In this document: positions 45,076-56,313 of the stretch, in pieces
How the letters are laid out: each line of letters begins with the position of its first letter
Position numbering within the stretch: the first letter of the stretch is position 1
NCBI GenBank assembly: GCA_963834705.1
Contig: CAWICV010000001.1
Coordinates: forward strand, 1,736,001 to 1,800,000
DNA: 64,000 nucleotides
Reading direction: 5' to 3'
Source of the DNA: RYN-230 sp963834705
Lineage (GTDB): Bacteria > Actinomycetota > Actinomycetes > Streptosporangiales > Streptosporangiaceae
The notes under the pieces: generated by a model
Seen by the model: the letters and a program-made list of their open reading frames with translations, nothing else
Told to the model about the DNA's origin: nothing
Databases searched by the model: none
Position numbers and translations under genes: made by a program

Positions 45076-46261
45076 CGCCCGCCACGCGAAAGCTCCCCAG
45101 GCCCAGGGCGGTCATCGTAGTGGCGGGCGTGGTGCTGCTGGGCGGGATCCTGGTCGCGCTGCTCACCCCGCCGCAGCCGCCGGGCGGGTACCTGAACCCG
45201 GCCAGCCCGGCCGGGCAGGGCACCCGCGCGCTGGCCCAGATCCTCGGCCGCCGCGGCCAGCCGGTCACCGCCGTGACCACCGCCGCCGCCGCCCAGGAGG
45301 CGGTGCGCGACGCGACCGGAAGCCACCCCGGGCTGGTGCTGACCAGCCCGTACCTGCTCACCCGCGGCCAGCTGACCAGCCTGGTCAGGCTGCCCACCAA
45401 CCTGCTGGTGGTGGAGCCGGACAGCCGCAGCCTGGCGGCCCTGGCGGTGCTCCCACCGGCGCCGGCCAGCGCCGGCCGCACGGCGTACCCGGGCACGCTG
45501 GTGGCCGGCACCGCGGCCGGGCAGGCCGCCGAACCGGGCTGCCCGCTGCCGGCCGCGCTGGCCGCCGGGAACGCCGGCCTGGGTGGGGTGCTGATGCGCG
45601 ACACGGCGGCCGGGGCCTGGCAGTGCTACCGGGTGGACGGTCACCCATCGCTGGTGCGCTACCAGTCGGCAGGCCGGTCGATCACCCTGCTCGGCAGCGG
45701 GGCGCCGCTGACCAACGCCCGGCTGGCCAGCCGCGGTGATGCGGCGCTGGCGCTGAACCTGCTGGCAGGCAGCCGACAGATCATCTGGCTGGTGCCCAGT
45801 CCCGCAGTGGCCCCCGGCACGGCCGGCCCGGGGCCGGCGAAATCGCTGCTGCAGGAGATCCCCGGCCCGGCCTACCTGGTCACGCTGCAGGTCTTCCTGG
45901 CCGTCGTGCTGGCCGCGCTGTGGCGGACGCGGCGGCTCGGCCCCCCGGTCACCGAGCCGCTCCCGGTCGTGGTGCGCGCGTCGGAAACGGTGGAAGGCCA
46001 TGGCCGGCTGTACCGGTCACGGCACTCCCGCGACCGGGCTGCCGCCGTGCTGCGCACCGCGGCCATCCGCCGGATCACCACCCGGCTGGCGCTGCCCGCC
46101 ACCGCGGATCCGGGCACGGTGTGTGCGGCGGTGTCCGCGCGAACCGGCCGCGAGCCGGCCAGACTGCGGGAAGTCCTTTTCGGGCCGGTTCCGCGCGACG
46201 ATGCCGCGCTGGTCGCGCTGGGCCGTGATATCGATGCTGTCGAGGAAGAGGTACGCACCCA

Positions 46262-46265
<4 letters not shown>
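45072..46265 (+). CDS. DUF4350-family membrane protein
   Basis: A 397-residue protein. The start ATG overlaps the DUF4129 stop by four bases. A helix at about 13-33 (AVIVVAGVVLLGGILVALLTPP) is followed by an extracellular DUF4350 domain with GTRALAQILGRRGQPV, LLVVEPDSRSL and ITLLGSGAPLTNARLASRGDAALALNLLAG. A second helix near 275 (YLVTLQVFLAVVLAALW) precedes a cytosolic region of about 115 residues (RASETVEGHGRLYRS). It is always linked to the MoxR and DUF58 genes in actinomycetes. Function unknown. Confidence 0.88.
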
Positions 46266-47299
<1,034 letters not shown>

Positions 47300-47305
47300 C
47301 CGGCC

Positions 47306-48598
47306 ATGGCCCTGACCGGGCGGACGGCACTGGCTGCGCTGACCGGCGCGCTGCTGGTACTGGCGTTCCGTAGCGTGGTTGCGCTGCTGGTGGTGAACCT
47401 GCTGCTGGCCGCGGCCATCGTCGCGGACCTGCTGCTGGCGGCCGGCCTGCGGCGGCTGCGGATCACCCGGTCCGGTGACACCCGGGTGCTGCTCGGCGAG
47501 ACGGCGGCCGTCACCATCACGGTGCGGAACACCAGCCGGCGGCCGCTGCGGGCCACGGCGCGGGCCGCCTGGCCGCCGAGCGCGCACGCCGTGCCCAGCC
47601 GGGCCGCGCTGCGCGTCCCGCCGGGCGGGCAGGGCTCGGTGACCAGCACACTCACCCCGGACCGCCGCGGCGACAAGACGTCCACGATGATCATCGTCCG
47701 CTCGTTCGGGCCGCTCGGCCTGGCCGCCCGGCAGCGCCGCCACGCGGTGACCTGGTCGGTACGGGTGCTGCCGCCGTTCCGCAGCCGCCGCCACCTGGGC
47801 GAGAAGCTGGCCCGGCTGCGCCAGCTGGAAGGGCAGCACCGGTCGCTGCTGCGCGGGCCGGGCACCGAGTTCGACTCGCTGCGCGAGTACGTGCAGGGCG
47901 ACGACGTCCGGTCCATCGACTGGCGGGCGGTGGCCCGCCGCGGCGACGTGATGGTCCGCACCTGGCGGCCGGAACGGGACCGCCGGATCCTGGTCGTGCT
48001 GGACACCGGCCGGACCGCGGCGGGCCGGGTGGCCGGCATTCCCCGGCTGGACGCGTCGATGGACGCGATCTTGCTGCTGACCGCGCTGGCCACCCGGGCC
48101 GGGGACCAGGTCGACCTGATCGCGTTCGACCGGCGGCTGCGGGCCCGGGTGCTCGGCGCGCCGCGGTCGTCCGTGCTGGCCGCGGTGACCACGGCGATGG
48201 CCCCGCTGGATGCCGAGCTGACCGAGACCGATACCGCGGCGCTGGCCAGCGCGGTGCTCACGGTGGCCCGCCGCCGCTGCCTGGTCGTGCTGCTCACCGA
48301 CCTCAACCCAGTAGTGATCGAGGAGGGCCTGCTGCCCCAGCTGGGCACCCTGGTAACCCGGAATCTGATCATGATCGCGGCGGTGTCCGATCCCCGGCTG
48401 GCCGAGCTGGCGGCCGGCCGGGAGGGCGCGGACCAGGTCTACGGCGCGGCCGCGGCCGAGACCGCGCTGGCCCAGCGGGAACGGATCACCGCGCTGTTGC
48501 GGCGGCAGGGCGTGCAGGTGGTGGACGCGCCGCCGGACCGGCTGCCCGCCGCGCTGGCCGACGCGTACCTGGAACTCAAGGCGGCCGGCCGGCTATGA
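47306..48598 (+). CDS. DUF58-family protein (VWA-like), MoxR partner
   Basis: A 430-residue protein six bases after the MoxR gene. Two hydrophobic segments at the start (ALTGALLVLAFRSVVALLVVNLLLAAAIVADLLLAAG) anchor it. A beta-rich domain follows. The DUF58 core is LREYVQGDDVRSIDWRAVARRGDVMVRTWRPERDRRILVVLDTGR near 190-235, then a VWA-like fold with DAILLLTALATRAGDQVDLIAFDR and LVVLLTDLNP. The metal site is only partly like MIDAS (LDTGR). It likely works with MoxR on envelope proteins. Confidence 0.93.
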   Translation: MALTGRTALAALTGALLVLAFRSVVALLVVNLLLAAAIVADLLLAAGLRRLRITRSGDTRVLLGETAAVTITVRNTSRRPLRATARAAWPPSAHAVPSRAALRVPPGGQGSVTSTLTPDRRGDKTSTMIIVRSFGPLGLAARQRRHAVTWSVRVLPPFRSRRHLGEKLARLRQLEGQHRSLLRGPGTEFDSLREYVQGDDVRSIDWRAVARRGDVMVRTWRPERDRRILVVLDTGRTAAGRVAGIPRLDASMDAILLLTALATRAGDQVDLIAFDRRLRARVLGAPRSSVLAAVTTAMAPLDAELTETDTAALASAVLTVARRRCLVVLLTDLNPVVIEEGLLPQLGTLVTRNLIMIAAVSDPRLAELAAGREGADQVYGAAAAETALAQRERITALLRRQGVQVVDAPPDRLPAALADAYLELKAAGRL

Positions 48599-48607
48599 CC
48601 GGCCGTA

Positions 48608-48661
48608 GGCCGCTCAGCCCCGGCCGCTCAGCCCCGGCCGCTCAGCCCCGGCCGCTCAGCC
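48608..48661. repeat. About four 15-bp tandem repeats between convergent genes
   Basis: The unit CGGCCGCTCAGCCCC repeats about four times, from the end of the DUF58 gene into the last codons of the convergent SpoIIM gene. It separates the two genes and may influence termination. Confidence 0.85.
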
Positions 48662-49651
48662 CGCCACCGGGGCGGTATCCGGCGCGTGCTCCATGTCGGC
48701 GGTCCGGCCGGCCGCCGCGGCGCGCCTGCCGAGCAGGATGACGTAGCTGAGGAACGCGGCCTCGGCCACCGCGCCGATGCCGATCCGCGCCCACGACGGC
48801 AGCGGCGACGGCGTGACAAACGCCTCGATGACCCCGGATACCAGCAGCACGGCGATCAGCCCCAGGGCGATCGTCAGCGCGCTGCGCCCTTCCTCGGCCA
48901 GGGCCCGGCCGCGGGGCCGCGGTCCTGGGTCGATGATGCACCAGCCGAGCCGTAGCCCGGCCGCCGCAGCCAGGAATACCGCGCTGAGTTCCAGCATGCC
49001 GTGCGGCAGGATCAGGCTGAAGAACAGCCCGCCCTGGCCGTGCGCGAACATCAGCCCGCCCTGGACTCCCCCGTTGGCCGCGTTCTCGAACAGCACCAGC
49101 AAGGTGGGCAGCCCGAGCAGCACGCCGAAGATCAGCGACTCGGCCGCCACCCACACGTTGTTCGTCCACACCTTGGCCGCGAACGAGGTGGCCGCGTACT
49201 GCGAGTAGTAGTTCCGGAACTCGTGGTTCACCAGGTCCCGGACCTCGGCCCGGGGCAGCAGCGCGGCCTGCACCGTGGGCTCCCGGGCCACCCACCAGCC
49301 CAGCAGCACGGCCACCAGCACGCTGCCGGCTGCGGTGCCCGCCCACCACCAGCGCAGCCGGTAGGCCATCACCGGGAACGACACCACGGCGAACTGGGCC
49401 AGCACCGACCAGGCCGGGGTGTGTGCGCCGGTCACCGCGGTCCGGGCCTGGGCGACCTGCCCGGACAGCCGGGCCACCAGGGCCGGGTCCTGCCCGGCCG
49501 AGCGGAGCGTGGACAGGTGGGTGGTGGTCCGCTGGTACAGCGTGACCAGCTCGTCCACCTCGGCGCCGGTCAGGCTGCGCCGCCGCCGGACCAGCGCGTC
49601 GAGCCGGGCCCAGTCGGCCTGGTGCGCGGCCACGTACGCGTCGACGTCCAC
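48656..49651 (-). CDS. Stage II sporulation protein M-like membrane protein
   Basis: A 331-residue SpoIIM-family (DUF95) protein from a GTG at 49651. The cytosolic N-terminus (VDAYVAAHQADWARLDALVRRRRSLTG) is followed by about six helices. FAVVSFPVMAYRLRWWWAGTAAG is the first. Family marks are FRNYYSQYAATSFAAKVWTNNVWVAAESLIFGVLLGLPTLLVLFENAANGGVQGGLM and LILPHGMLELSAVFLAAAAGLRLG. It is widespread beside RDD proteins in actinomycetes whether or not they sporulate. It is divergent from the RDD gene (86 bases). Confidence 0.93.
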   Translation of the reverse strand: MDVDAYVAAHQADWARLDALVRRRRSLTGAEVDELVTLYQRTTTHLSTLRSAGQDPALVARLSGQVAQARTAVTGAHTPAWSVLAQFAVVSFPVMAYRLRWWWAGTAAGSVLVAVLLGWWVAREPTVQAALLPRAEVRDLVNHEFRNYYSQYAATSFAAKVWTNNVWVAAESLIFGVLLGLPTLLVLFENAANGGVQGGLMFAHGQGGLFFSLILPHGMLELSAVFLAAAAGLRLGWCIIDPGPRPRGRALAEEGRSALTIALGLIAVLLVSGVIEAFVTPSPLPSWARIGIGAVAEAAFLSYVILLGRRAAAAGRTADMEHAPDTAPVAG

Positions 49652-49737
49652 CCCTGGAGGGTAACGGGGCGGCAGCCGGCCCGGGCCGCCCGCTGGCGGC
49701 TAGCCTTAGGCCGGAATCAACCGGACTGGGGAAATTC

Positions 49738-50628
49738 GTGGCCGAGGTAGTCACCGGCGAGGCCGTGGTCATCGATGTGCCATGCGCCCGGTTCCCCAGC
49801 CGTGCCGTCGCGCTGGCCATCGACCTGCTGGTCCAGCTGGTGCTGCTGGTCCTGCTGTCCGGGGTGGCCGTCGCGGCGGCGGCCGGCGGCGCGCTCAACC
49901 CGGCCGCGCTGGCCGCGGTGGCGCTGACCGTGTTCGTCCTGGTCGTGGTCGGTTACCCGGTCACCATGGAGACGCTGAGCCGGGGCCGGTCGCTGGGCAA
50001 GCTGGCCCTCGGCCTGCGGGTGGTCAGCGACGACGGTGGCCCGGAGCGGTTCCGCCAGGCGCTGATGCGGGCGCTCATGGCCGTGCTGGAGATCTGGCTG
50101 ACGCTCGGCTTCCTGGCCCTGGTCACCTCGCTGCTGTCGGCCAGTGGCAAGCGGCTCGGCGATATCTGGGCCGGCACGTTCGTCATCACCGAGCGGATGC
50201 CGCAGCCGCGCGGCCCGGCCGCCGCGCGGCCCACCATGCCGCCCGGTCTGACCGCCTGGGCGGCCACGCTGCAGCTCTCCGGGCTGGACGATGGCACGGC
50301 GGAAACCGCCCGCCAGTACCTGAGCCGGTATTACACACTCACCCCGGCGGCCCGCACGGACTTCGGCCAGCGCATCGCGGCCGCGGTGGCCGCCCAGGTC
50401 AGCCCGCCCCCGCCGGCCGGCACCACGCCGCCCGACTATCTCAGCGCGGTGCTCGCCGAGCGGCGCGCGCGGGAGCAGGCCCGCATCATGGGCCGGGTTA
50501 CCCTGGGTGACAGCGGCCCGGCGACGGCCCCGGCGGCCCCGGCCCGGGGGGCGGGGCCGGGCGAGCCGGAGCCAGGCCAGCCCGGGACTCCCGCGGACCG
50601 CCCAGGAGGGTTTCTTCCGCCTAGATGA
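49738..50628 (+). CDS. RDD-family membrane protein
   Basis: A 296-residue protein with a GTG at 49738. The RDD domain occupies about 10-160: CARFPSRAVALAIDLLVQLVLLVLLSG (with the R and D positions), TMETLSRGRSLGKLALGLRVVSDDGGPERFRQALMRAL and GKRLGDIWAGTFVI. The remaining 135 residues are cytosolic with LQLSGLDDGTAETARQYLSRYYTLTPAARTDFGQRIA. RDD proteins may transport ions or osmolytes; function here is unknown. It is 22 bases upstream of the next gene. Confidence 0.92.
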   Translation: MAEVVTGEAVVIDVPCARFPSRAVALAIDLLVQLVLLVLLSGVAVAAAAGGALNPAALAAVALTVFVLVVVGYPVTMETLSRGRSLGKLALGLRVVSDDGGPERFRQALMRALMAVLEIWLTLGFLALVTSLLSASGKRLGDIWAGTFVITERMPQPRGPAAARPTMPPGLTAWAATLQLSGLDDGTAETARQYLSRYYTLTPAARTDFGQRIAAAVAAQVSPPPPAGTTPPDYLSAVLAERRAREQARIMGRVTLGDSGPATAPAAPARGAGPGEPEPGQPGTPADRPGGFLPPR

Positions 50629-50649
50629 CCAGATGACCAGCCCAGGCCG

Positions 50650-51732
50650 ATGACCGGCACACCAGGGGGCAACGGGGCAACCGCGAAACGGTGGCGGCGG
50701 ATCACGGTCGTGGTGATCCTGGCGGCTGGCCTGGCCGCGATCATCATCACGAACGAGCACATCCTGCTGGAGTCGCTGCACACGCTGGCCCACCTGAACT
50801 GGTGGTGGGTGCTGGCCGCGCTGGCCGCCGAGGCGATCTCGCTGACCGCGTTCGGCATCAGCCGGGTCATCCTGCTCCGGGCCGAGGGCGACCAGGCCAC
50901 GCTCGGCACGGTGATGTCGATCACCTACGCGGGCAACGCGCTGTCCATGGCGGTCCCGTTCGCCGGTGCCCAGCTGGCCGCGGTGTTCTCCTACAAACAG
51001 CTCCGCGGCCGTGGCCTCGGGCCGGCCATCACCGGCTGGGCGCTGGCCGTCTCGGCCATCGTGTCCTCGGCCGCGCTGGCCCTCGTGCTGCTGGCCGGGG
51101 CGTTCCTCGGCGGCCAGCCCGCCGCGACGCTGGCCGGGCTGCTCGGCGCGGCGGTGTTCCTGATCCCCGGCGTCACTGTGCTGCTCGCGCTGCGCTACCA
51201 GGCCGCCCGGGCCTGGATCCACCGCACCCTGGCCGTGCTGCTCCGCCCGCTGCACCGCCGTTGGGGCAAGTCGTGGATGGACCCGGCCGCGCTGGAGGAG
51301 TTCCTGGACCGGGTGGCCAGCATCAGCCTGCCGGGCACGCGGTACGCCCTGGTATTCGCGCTGGCCCTGGTGAACTGGCTGGCCGACTGCGGCTGCCTGG
51401 CCTGCTCGATCCTGGCCACAGCGCAGCCGGTGCCGTGGAACGGGCTGCTGCTGGCCTACGGTGCGGGCGCCGCGGTGGGCAGCTCCGGGCTGTCCCCGGG
51501 CGGCTTCGCGCTGGTCGAGATCGCGCTGACGGCCGCGCTGACCGCGGCCGGGATGACCGCGTCGGCCGCGCTGGCCGCGTCCATCGCCTACCGGCTGATC
51601 AGTTTCTGGCTGATCCTGATCGGCGGCGGCGTGTCGCTCATCGTGCTGGCCCGCCGGGGCACCGCCACGGTCGCCGAGGACATCCCGCCCCCGCCGCCCC
51701 AGCCCGCGACCCAGTCCCCGGATCCCGGCTGA
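50650..51732 (+). CDS. YbhN/UPF0104-type (lysylphosphatidylglycerol synthase membrane-domain) protein
   Basis: A 360-residue integral membrane protein with about eight helices. It has the flippase-like fold of LPG synthase TM domains: GNALSMAVPFAGAQLAAVFSYKQL near 100, FLDRVASISLPGTRYALVFALALVNWLADCGCL near 220 and GAGAAVGSSGLSPGGFALVEIALTAAL near 280, ending in a proline-rich tail. There is no aminoacyl-transferase domain. Relatives move lipids or polyprenyl-linked sugars across the membrane. It is likely co-transcribed with the RDD gene. Confidence 0.88.
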   Translation: MTGTPGGNGATAKRWRRITVVVILAAGLAAIIITNEHILLESLHTLAHLNWWWVLAALAAEAISLTAFGISRVILLRAEGDQATLGTVMSITYAGNALSMAVPFAGAQLAAVFSYKQLRGRGLGPAITGWALAVSAIVSSAALALVLLAGAFLGGQPAATLAGLLGAAVFLIPGVTVLLALRYQAARAWIHRTLAVLLRPLHRRWGKSWMDPAALEEFLDRVASISLPGTRYALVFALALVNWLADCGCLACSILATAQPVPWNGLLLAYGAGAAVGSSGLSPGGFALVEIALTAALTAAGMTASAALAASIAYRLISFWLILIGGGVSLIVLARRGTATVAEDIPPPPPQPATQSPDPG

Positions 51733-51769
51733 CCCCGGCCGGCCGCCGCTGGCCCCCGCCCGGCCCGGG

Positions 51770-53047
51770 TCAGGTCTGCTGCCAGGAGCTCAGGTACTCC
51801 CGCTGGGGCGCGGTCAGCTCGTCGATGGCGGTGCCGGTGGCGGCCAGCGCGAGCCGGGCCACCTCGTCGTCGATCTCCGGCGGCACCGGGTGCACGCCGG
51901 GCAGCAGCGACTCGTGCGACCGGGCCAGCCAGGCCAGCACCAGCGCCTGCCCGGCGAACGCCACGTCCATCACCGAGGCCGGGTTGCCCTCGGCGGCGAC
52001 CAGGTTCACGATGCGGCCGCCGGCCAGCAGCAGCAGCCGCCGCCCGTCGGCGAGCACGTACTCGTCGGTGTGCGGGCGCACCTCGGAGAGCACGCTAACG
52101 GCCAGGCCGGCCAGTGCCCGCACGTCGACCTCGACGTCGAAATGTCCGGCATTGGCGAGGATCGCCCCGTCCCGCATCACCGCCAGGTGGGCTGGACCGA
52201 GCACGTCCCGGGACCCGGTCGCGGTGATGAACACCTCACCCAGCGGCGCGGCCTCGCTCATCGGCAGCACCCGGTAGCCCTGCATGACCGCGTCCAGCGC
52301 CCGGACCGGGTCCACCTCGGTGACGATGACCTGGGCGCCCAGCCCGCGGGCCCGCTGCGCGATGCCGCGGCCGCACCAGCCGAACCCGGCGACCACCACG
52401 GTCCGGCCGGCCAGCAGGATGTTGGTCGCCCGGAGCAGCCCATCGATCACCGACTGGCCGGTGCCGTGCGTGCTGTCCAGCATCAGCCGGGTACCGGTCG
52501 CGTCGGCCGCCACCGCCGGGAAGGCCAGCGTGCCCTCGCTGGCCATCCGGTGCAGCCGGATCACCCCGGCCGGGGTGGCCTCGCAGCCGCCCGCCACCTT
52601 GCCCAGCAGGTCGGGCCGCTGCGTGTGCAGCGCCTCCATCAGATCGCCGCCGTCGTCCACGACCAGGTCCGGGCCCGCGTCCAGCGCCCGCTCGATGTGC
52701 TCGCCGTACCGCGCCAGATCCCCGGCACGGGCGTACACCACGGCCGCGCCGGAGGTCTGCAGCGCGGCCGCGATGTCGTCCTGGGTGGACAGCGGGTTGG
52801 ACGCGGCCAGGAACACCTGGGCGCCGGCCGCCCGCAGCGCGCCGACCAGCACCGCGGTCTCGGCGGTAACGTGCAGGCAGGCCGCTATCCGCAGGCCGGC
52901 CAGCGGCTGCTCGGCGGCGAACCGCTGGGCGATGCCGCGGAGCACCGGCATGGACCGTTCCGCCCAGCCGATCCGGGCCAGCCCCGCGCTGGCCAGCCCG
53001 GGGTCTGCGATGCCGCCGCGCTGCCAGCTATCCGGCTGCTCGTTCAC
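51770..53047 (-). CDS. Divergent S-adenosylhomocysteinase paralog with altered active-site residues
   Basis: A 425-residue paralog, 34 bases after the canonical ahcY stop. It looks like the shorter archaeal/Thermotoga-type enzymes: SNPLSTQDDIAAAL, VVDDGGDLMEAL and the NAD loop VVVAGFGWCGRGIAQRA near 210. The substrate-site histidine (CLHVTAETAV), aspartate (VVDDGGD) and glutamate (GCEATPAG) are present. In the strand that normally reads NDSVTKSKFDN, this protein reads DATGTRLMLDS: the catalytic lysine is arginine, and both asparagines are changed. The C-terminal lysine and tyrosine that reach the partner subunit are missing (ends SSWQQT). It may act on another thioether nucleoside or have a regulatory role. 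Confidence 0.9.
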   Translation of the reverse strand: MNEQPDSWQRGGIADPGLASAGLARIGWAERSMPVLRGIAQRFAAEQPLAGLRIAACLHVTAETAVLVGALRAAGAQVFLAASNPLSTQDDIAAALQTSGAAVVYARAGDLARYGEHIERALDAGPDLVVDDGGDLMEALHTQRPDLLGKVAGGCEATPAGVIRLHRMASEGTLAFPAVAADATGTRLMLDSTHGTGQSVIDGLLRATNILLAGRTVVVAGFGWCGRGIAQRARGLGAQVIVTEVDPVRALDAVMQGYRVLPMSEAAPLGEVFITATGSRDVLGPAHLAVMRDGAILANAGHFDVEVDVRALAGLAVSVLSEVRPHTDEYVLADGRRLLLLAGGRIVNLVAAEGNPASVMDVAFAGQALVLAWLARSHESLLPGVHPVPPEIDDEVARLALAATGTAIDELTAPQREYLSSWQQT

Positions 53048-53081
53048 CAGACCATCCAGACGAGCACCGCAGCCCGGCCGG

Positions 53082-54545
<1,464 letters not shown>

Positions 54546-54655
54546 GACACTCCTCAGCAGCATCGTGGGGAAGACAGTTCGACGCTACGGCACCGCCGGT
54601 CCTGCCCGCAGCACTGGTGGCCCTTTTCTGACAAGAATTTGTTAGCTTAACGCCT
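54546..54655. promoter_or_regulatory. Divergent ahcY/merR promoter region
   Basis: 110 bases separate ahcY from the MerR gene. ACAAGAATTTGT (54631-54642) has matching ACAA/TTGT ends and is the AT-richest spot. It could be a MerR operator. The MerR ATG follows only 14 bases later, so the MerR mRNA may be nearly leaderless. I do not see an SAH riboswitch. Confidence 0.35.
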
Positions 54656-55084
54656 ATGCGTATCTCAGCCGCCGCCCAGCAGCTCGGTACCTCGCCGCGG
54701 ATGTTGCGGTACCGCGAGGTTCTCGGCCTCCTGCCGCCGGTCCGCGAGCCGGCTACCCGGTGGCGGCCAGCCGGGGGCCGGCCCAACCGCGGCCCGGCGC
54801 ACCGCCAGTTCAGCCGGGACGACCTGGCGGCGGTGGCCCTGGGCCTGGACATCGAGCGGCGGCTGGACATCAGCCCGGCGGAACTGGCCTTCGGCCTGCG
54901 GGTGCTCGGCGACCCACGGGTCCGGGCCGAGGTGGCCGAGCTGGGCCGGCGCATCGGCCGGATCCCGGCCCCGCCCGGCCAGGCCCTGGACTTCGAGAAG
55001 CAGCGCGCCCTCCGCCTGCTCAACCTGACCCAGCGCCCGCGCGGTGCTATGCCCCGCCCCAGCCAGCCAAGGCAGTCACATTGA
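54656..55084 (+). CDS. MerR-family regulator
   Basis: A 142-residue protein. MRISAAAQQLGTSPRMLRYREVLGLLPPVRE is a MerR helix-turn-helix with the usual RxYR... start, followed by the wing (HRQFSRDDLAAVALGLDIERRLDI). The C-terminus is a coiled-coil dimer helix (LGDPRVRAEVAELGRRIGRI) without metal cysteines. It is divergent from ahcY and may regulate it. The last five codons lie in a dispersed repeat (55073-55158), which therefore supplies the stop codon. Confidence 0.85.
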   Translation: MRISAAAQQLGTSPRMLRYREVLGLLPPVREPATRWRPAGGRPNRGPAHRQFSRDDLAAVALGLDIERRLDISPAELAFGLRVLGDPRVRAEVAELGRRIGRIPAPPGQALDFEKQRALRLLNLTQRPRGAMPRPSQPRQSH

Positions 55085-55158
55085 TCATGCTCCTGGGCCA
55101 CTCTTCATGCGTCCGGTGCGGCTGCCGCCCGATTTGTCCCGGTCCTGGCGCATGAAAC
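55073..55158. repeat. Dispersed intergenic repeat, copy B
   Basis: It aligns with 33697-33780 from CAGTCACATTGATCATG through CCCGATTTGTCCCGGTC. The first 12 bases form the end and stop codon of the MerR gene, suggesting the element was inserted at, or shared with, the gene's 3' end. Confidence 0.85.
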
Positions 55159-55220
55159 GCGTGAAAGGCGGCCGTGGCGGCCGGCAGCCGCCACCCGCGC
55201 CCCGCATCCGCCCGCCCGGT

Positions 55221-55271
55221 GTCGTGATCATGACTTCAGTGCTAGATCGACACCAAAGCCATGATCACGAC
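55221..55271. terminator. Perfect 12-bp inverted repeat between convergent genes
   Basis: GTCGTGATCATG (55221-55232) and CATGATCACGAC (55260-55271) are exact complements with a 27-base loop. The right arm covers the stop codon of the CDF transporter gene (55265). It probably terminates transcription in both directions. Confidence 0.55.
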
Positions 55272-56287
55272 TTCGCTGGTGGGTGATTGAGGCGGCGGAC
55301 GGCGCGGATGGCCGGGTCGGTCGAGTCGGCGCGGCTGGGGCGGTAGATGTCGGGTTCCAGGTAGATCAACTCGGCGATGGGCACGGCCTGCCGGACCCGG
55401 CGCTCGGCCGCGTCGATGCCGGCCGCGACCAGGGCCGCGCTGTCCGCTCCGCTGATCGCGATCTTGGCCGCGACGAGCAGGCTCTCCGGGCCCATGTGCA
55501 GCGTGCGCAGGTGAATCACGCACTGCACCTCCGGCCCCGCCTCCAGCGCGGCCACGATGGCACGCTCGGTCTCGGCGCTGGCCGACTCGCCGATCAGCAG
55601 GCTCTTCATCTCGACCGCGAGCACCGCAGCGACGCAGCCGAGCAGCACGCCGATGGCCAGTGAGCCGGCTCCGTCCCAGACCCCGTCGCCGGTGATCACG
55701 GTGAGCGCCACCCCGGCCGTGGCGAACGCCAGGCCGGTCAGCGCGGCGATGTCCTCGAGCAGGATGGCGGGCAGTTCCGGCGCCTTGGCCCGGCGGATGA
55801 ACGCGGTCCAGCTGTTCCGCCCGCGCACCTCGTTGGTCTCGTGCACCGCGGTACGCAGCGAGAAGCTCTCCAGGCCCATGGCGATGACCAGCACCGCGAA
55901 CGCCACCACCGGCGAGCTGATGTGCTCGGGACTGAGGATCTTATGGATGCCCTCGTACACCGAGAACACCGCGCCCACGGTGAATAGCACCACCGCGACC
56001 ACGAACGCGTAGAAGTACCGCTCCCGGCCGAACCCGAACGGGTGCTCCTCGGTCTCCGCACGCTGCGCCCGGCTGCGGCCGAGTAGCAGCAAGGCCTGGT
56101 TGCCGCTGTCGGCCAGCGAGTGCACCGACTCGGCCAGCATCGAGGCCGAGCCGGTGATGGCGAACGCGACCAGCTTGACCACCGCGATGCCCAGGTTCGC
56201 GCCCAGCGCGGCCAGCACCGCGCGCAGCCCGGCACCGCGGGATTTCCGGCCCTGCTCCGTCTCGGCGGCCGGGCAGGCCCGGCCCAC
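55265..56287 (-). CDS. Cation diffusion facilitator transporter
   Basis: A 340-residue CDF protein with six helices. LAALGANLGIAVVKLVAFAITGSASMLAESVHSLADSGNQALLLLG holds the helix-2 metal residues (SVHSLADS: His and Asp). FGFGRERYFYAFVVAVVLFTVGAVFSVYEG is helix 3. ILLEDIAALTGLAFATAGVALT holds the helix-5 site, where the second pair is E-D rather than H-D. The cytosolic C-terminal domain (MGPESLLVAAKIAIS) is present. It probably exports Zn, Mn, Fe or Co. It lies 26 bases after the SIS isomerase gene. A syntenic CDF gene occurs in Streptomyces. Confidence 0.92.
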   Translation of the reverse strand: MGRACPAAETEQGRKSRGAGLRAVLAALGANLGIAVVKLVAFAITGSASMLAESVHSLADSGNQALLLLGRSRAQRAETEEHPFGFGRERYFYAFVVAVVLFTVGAVFSVYEGIHKILSPEHISSPVVAFAVLVIAMGLESFSLRTAVHETNEVRGRNSWTAFIRRAKAPELPAILLEDIAALTGLAFATAGVALTVITGDGVWDGAGSLAIGVLLGCVAAVLAVEMKSLLIGESASAETERAIVAALEAGPEVQCVIHLRTLHMGPESLLVAAKIAISGADSAALVAAGIDAAERRVRQAVPIAELIYLEPDIYRPSRADSTDPAIRAVRRLNHPPAKS

Positions 56288-56313
56288 CGCGGCCTCGCTG
56301 TCACCGCTGATAG

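Noticed and set aside
54546..54655. SAH riboswitch upstream of ahcY
   Set aside because: The gap is short and shows no conserved SAH-riboswitch blocks that I could recognise.
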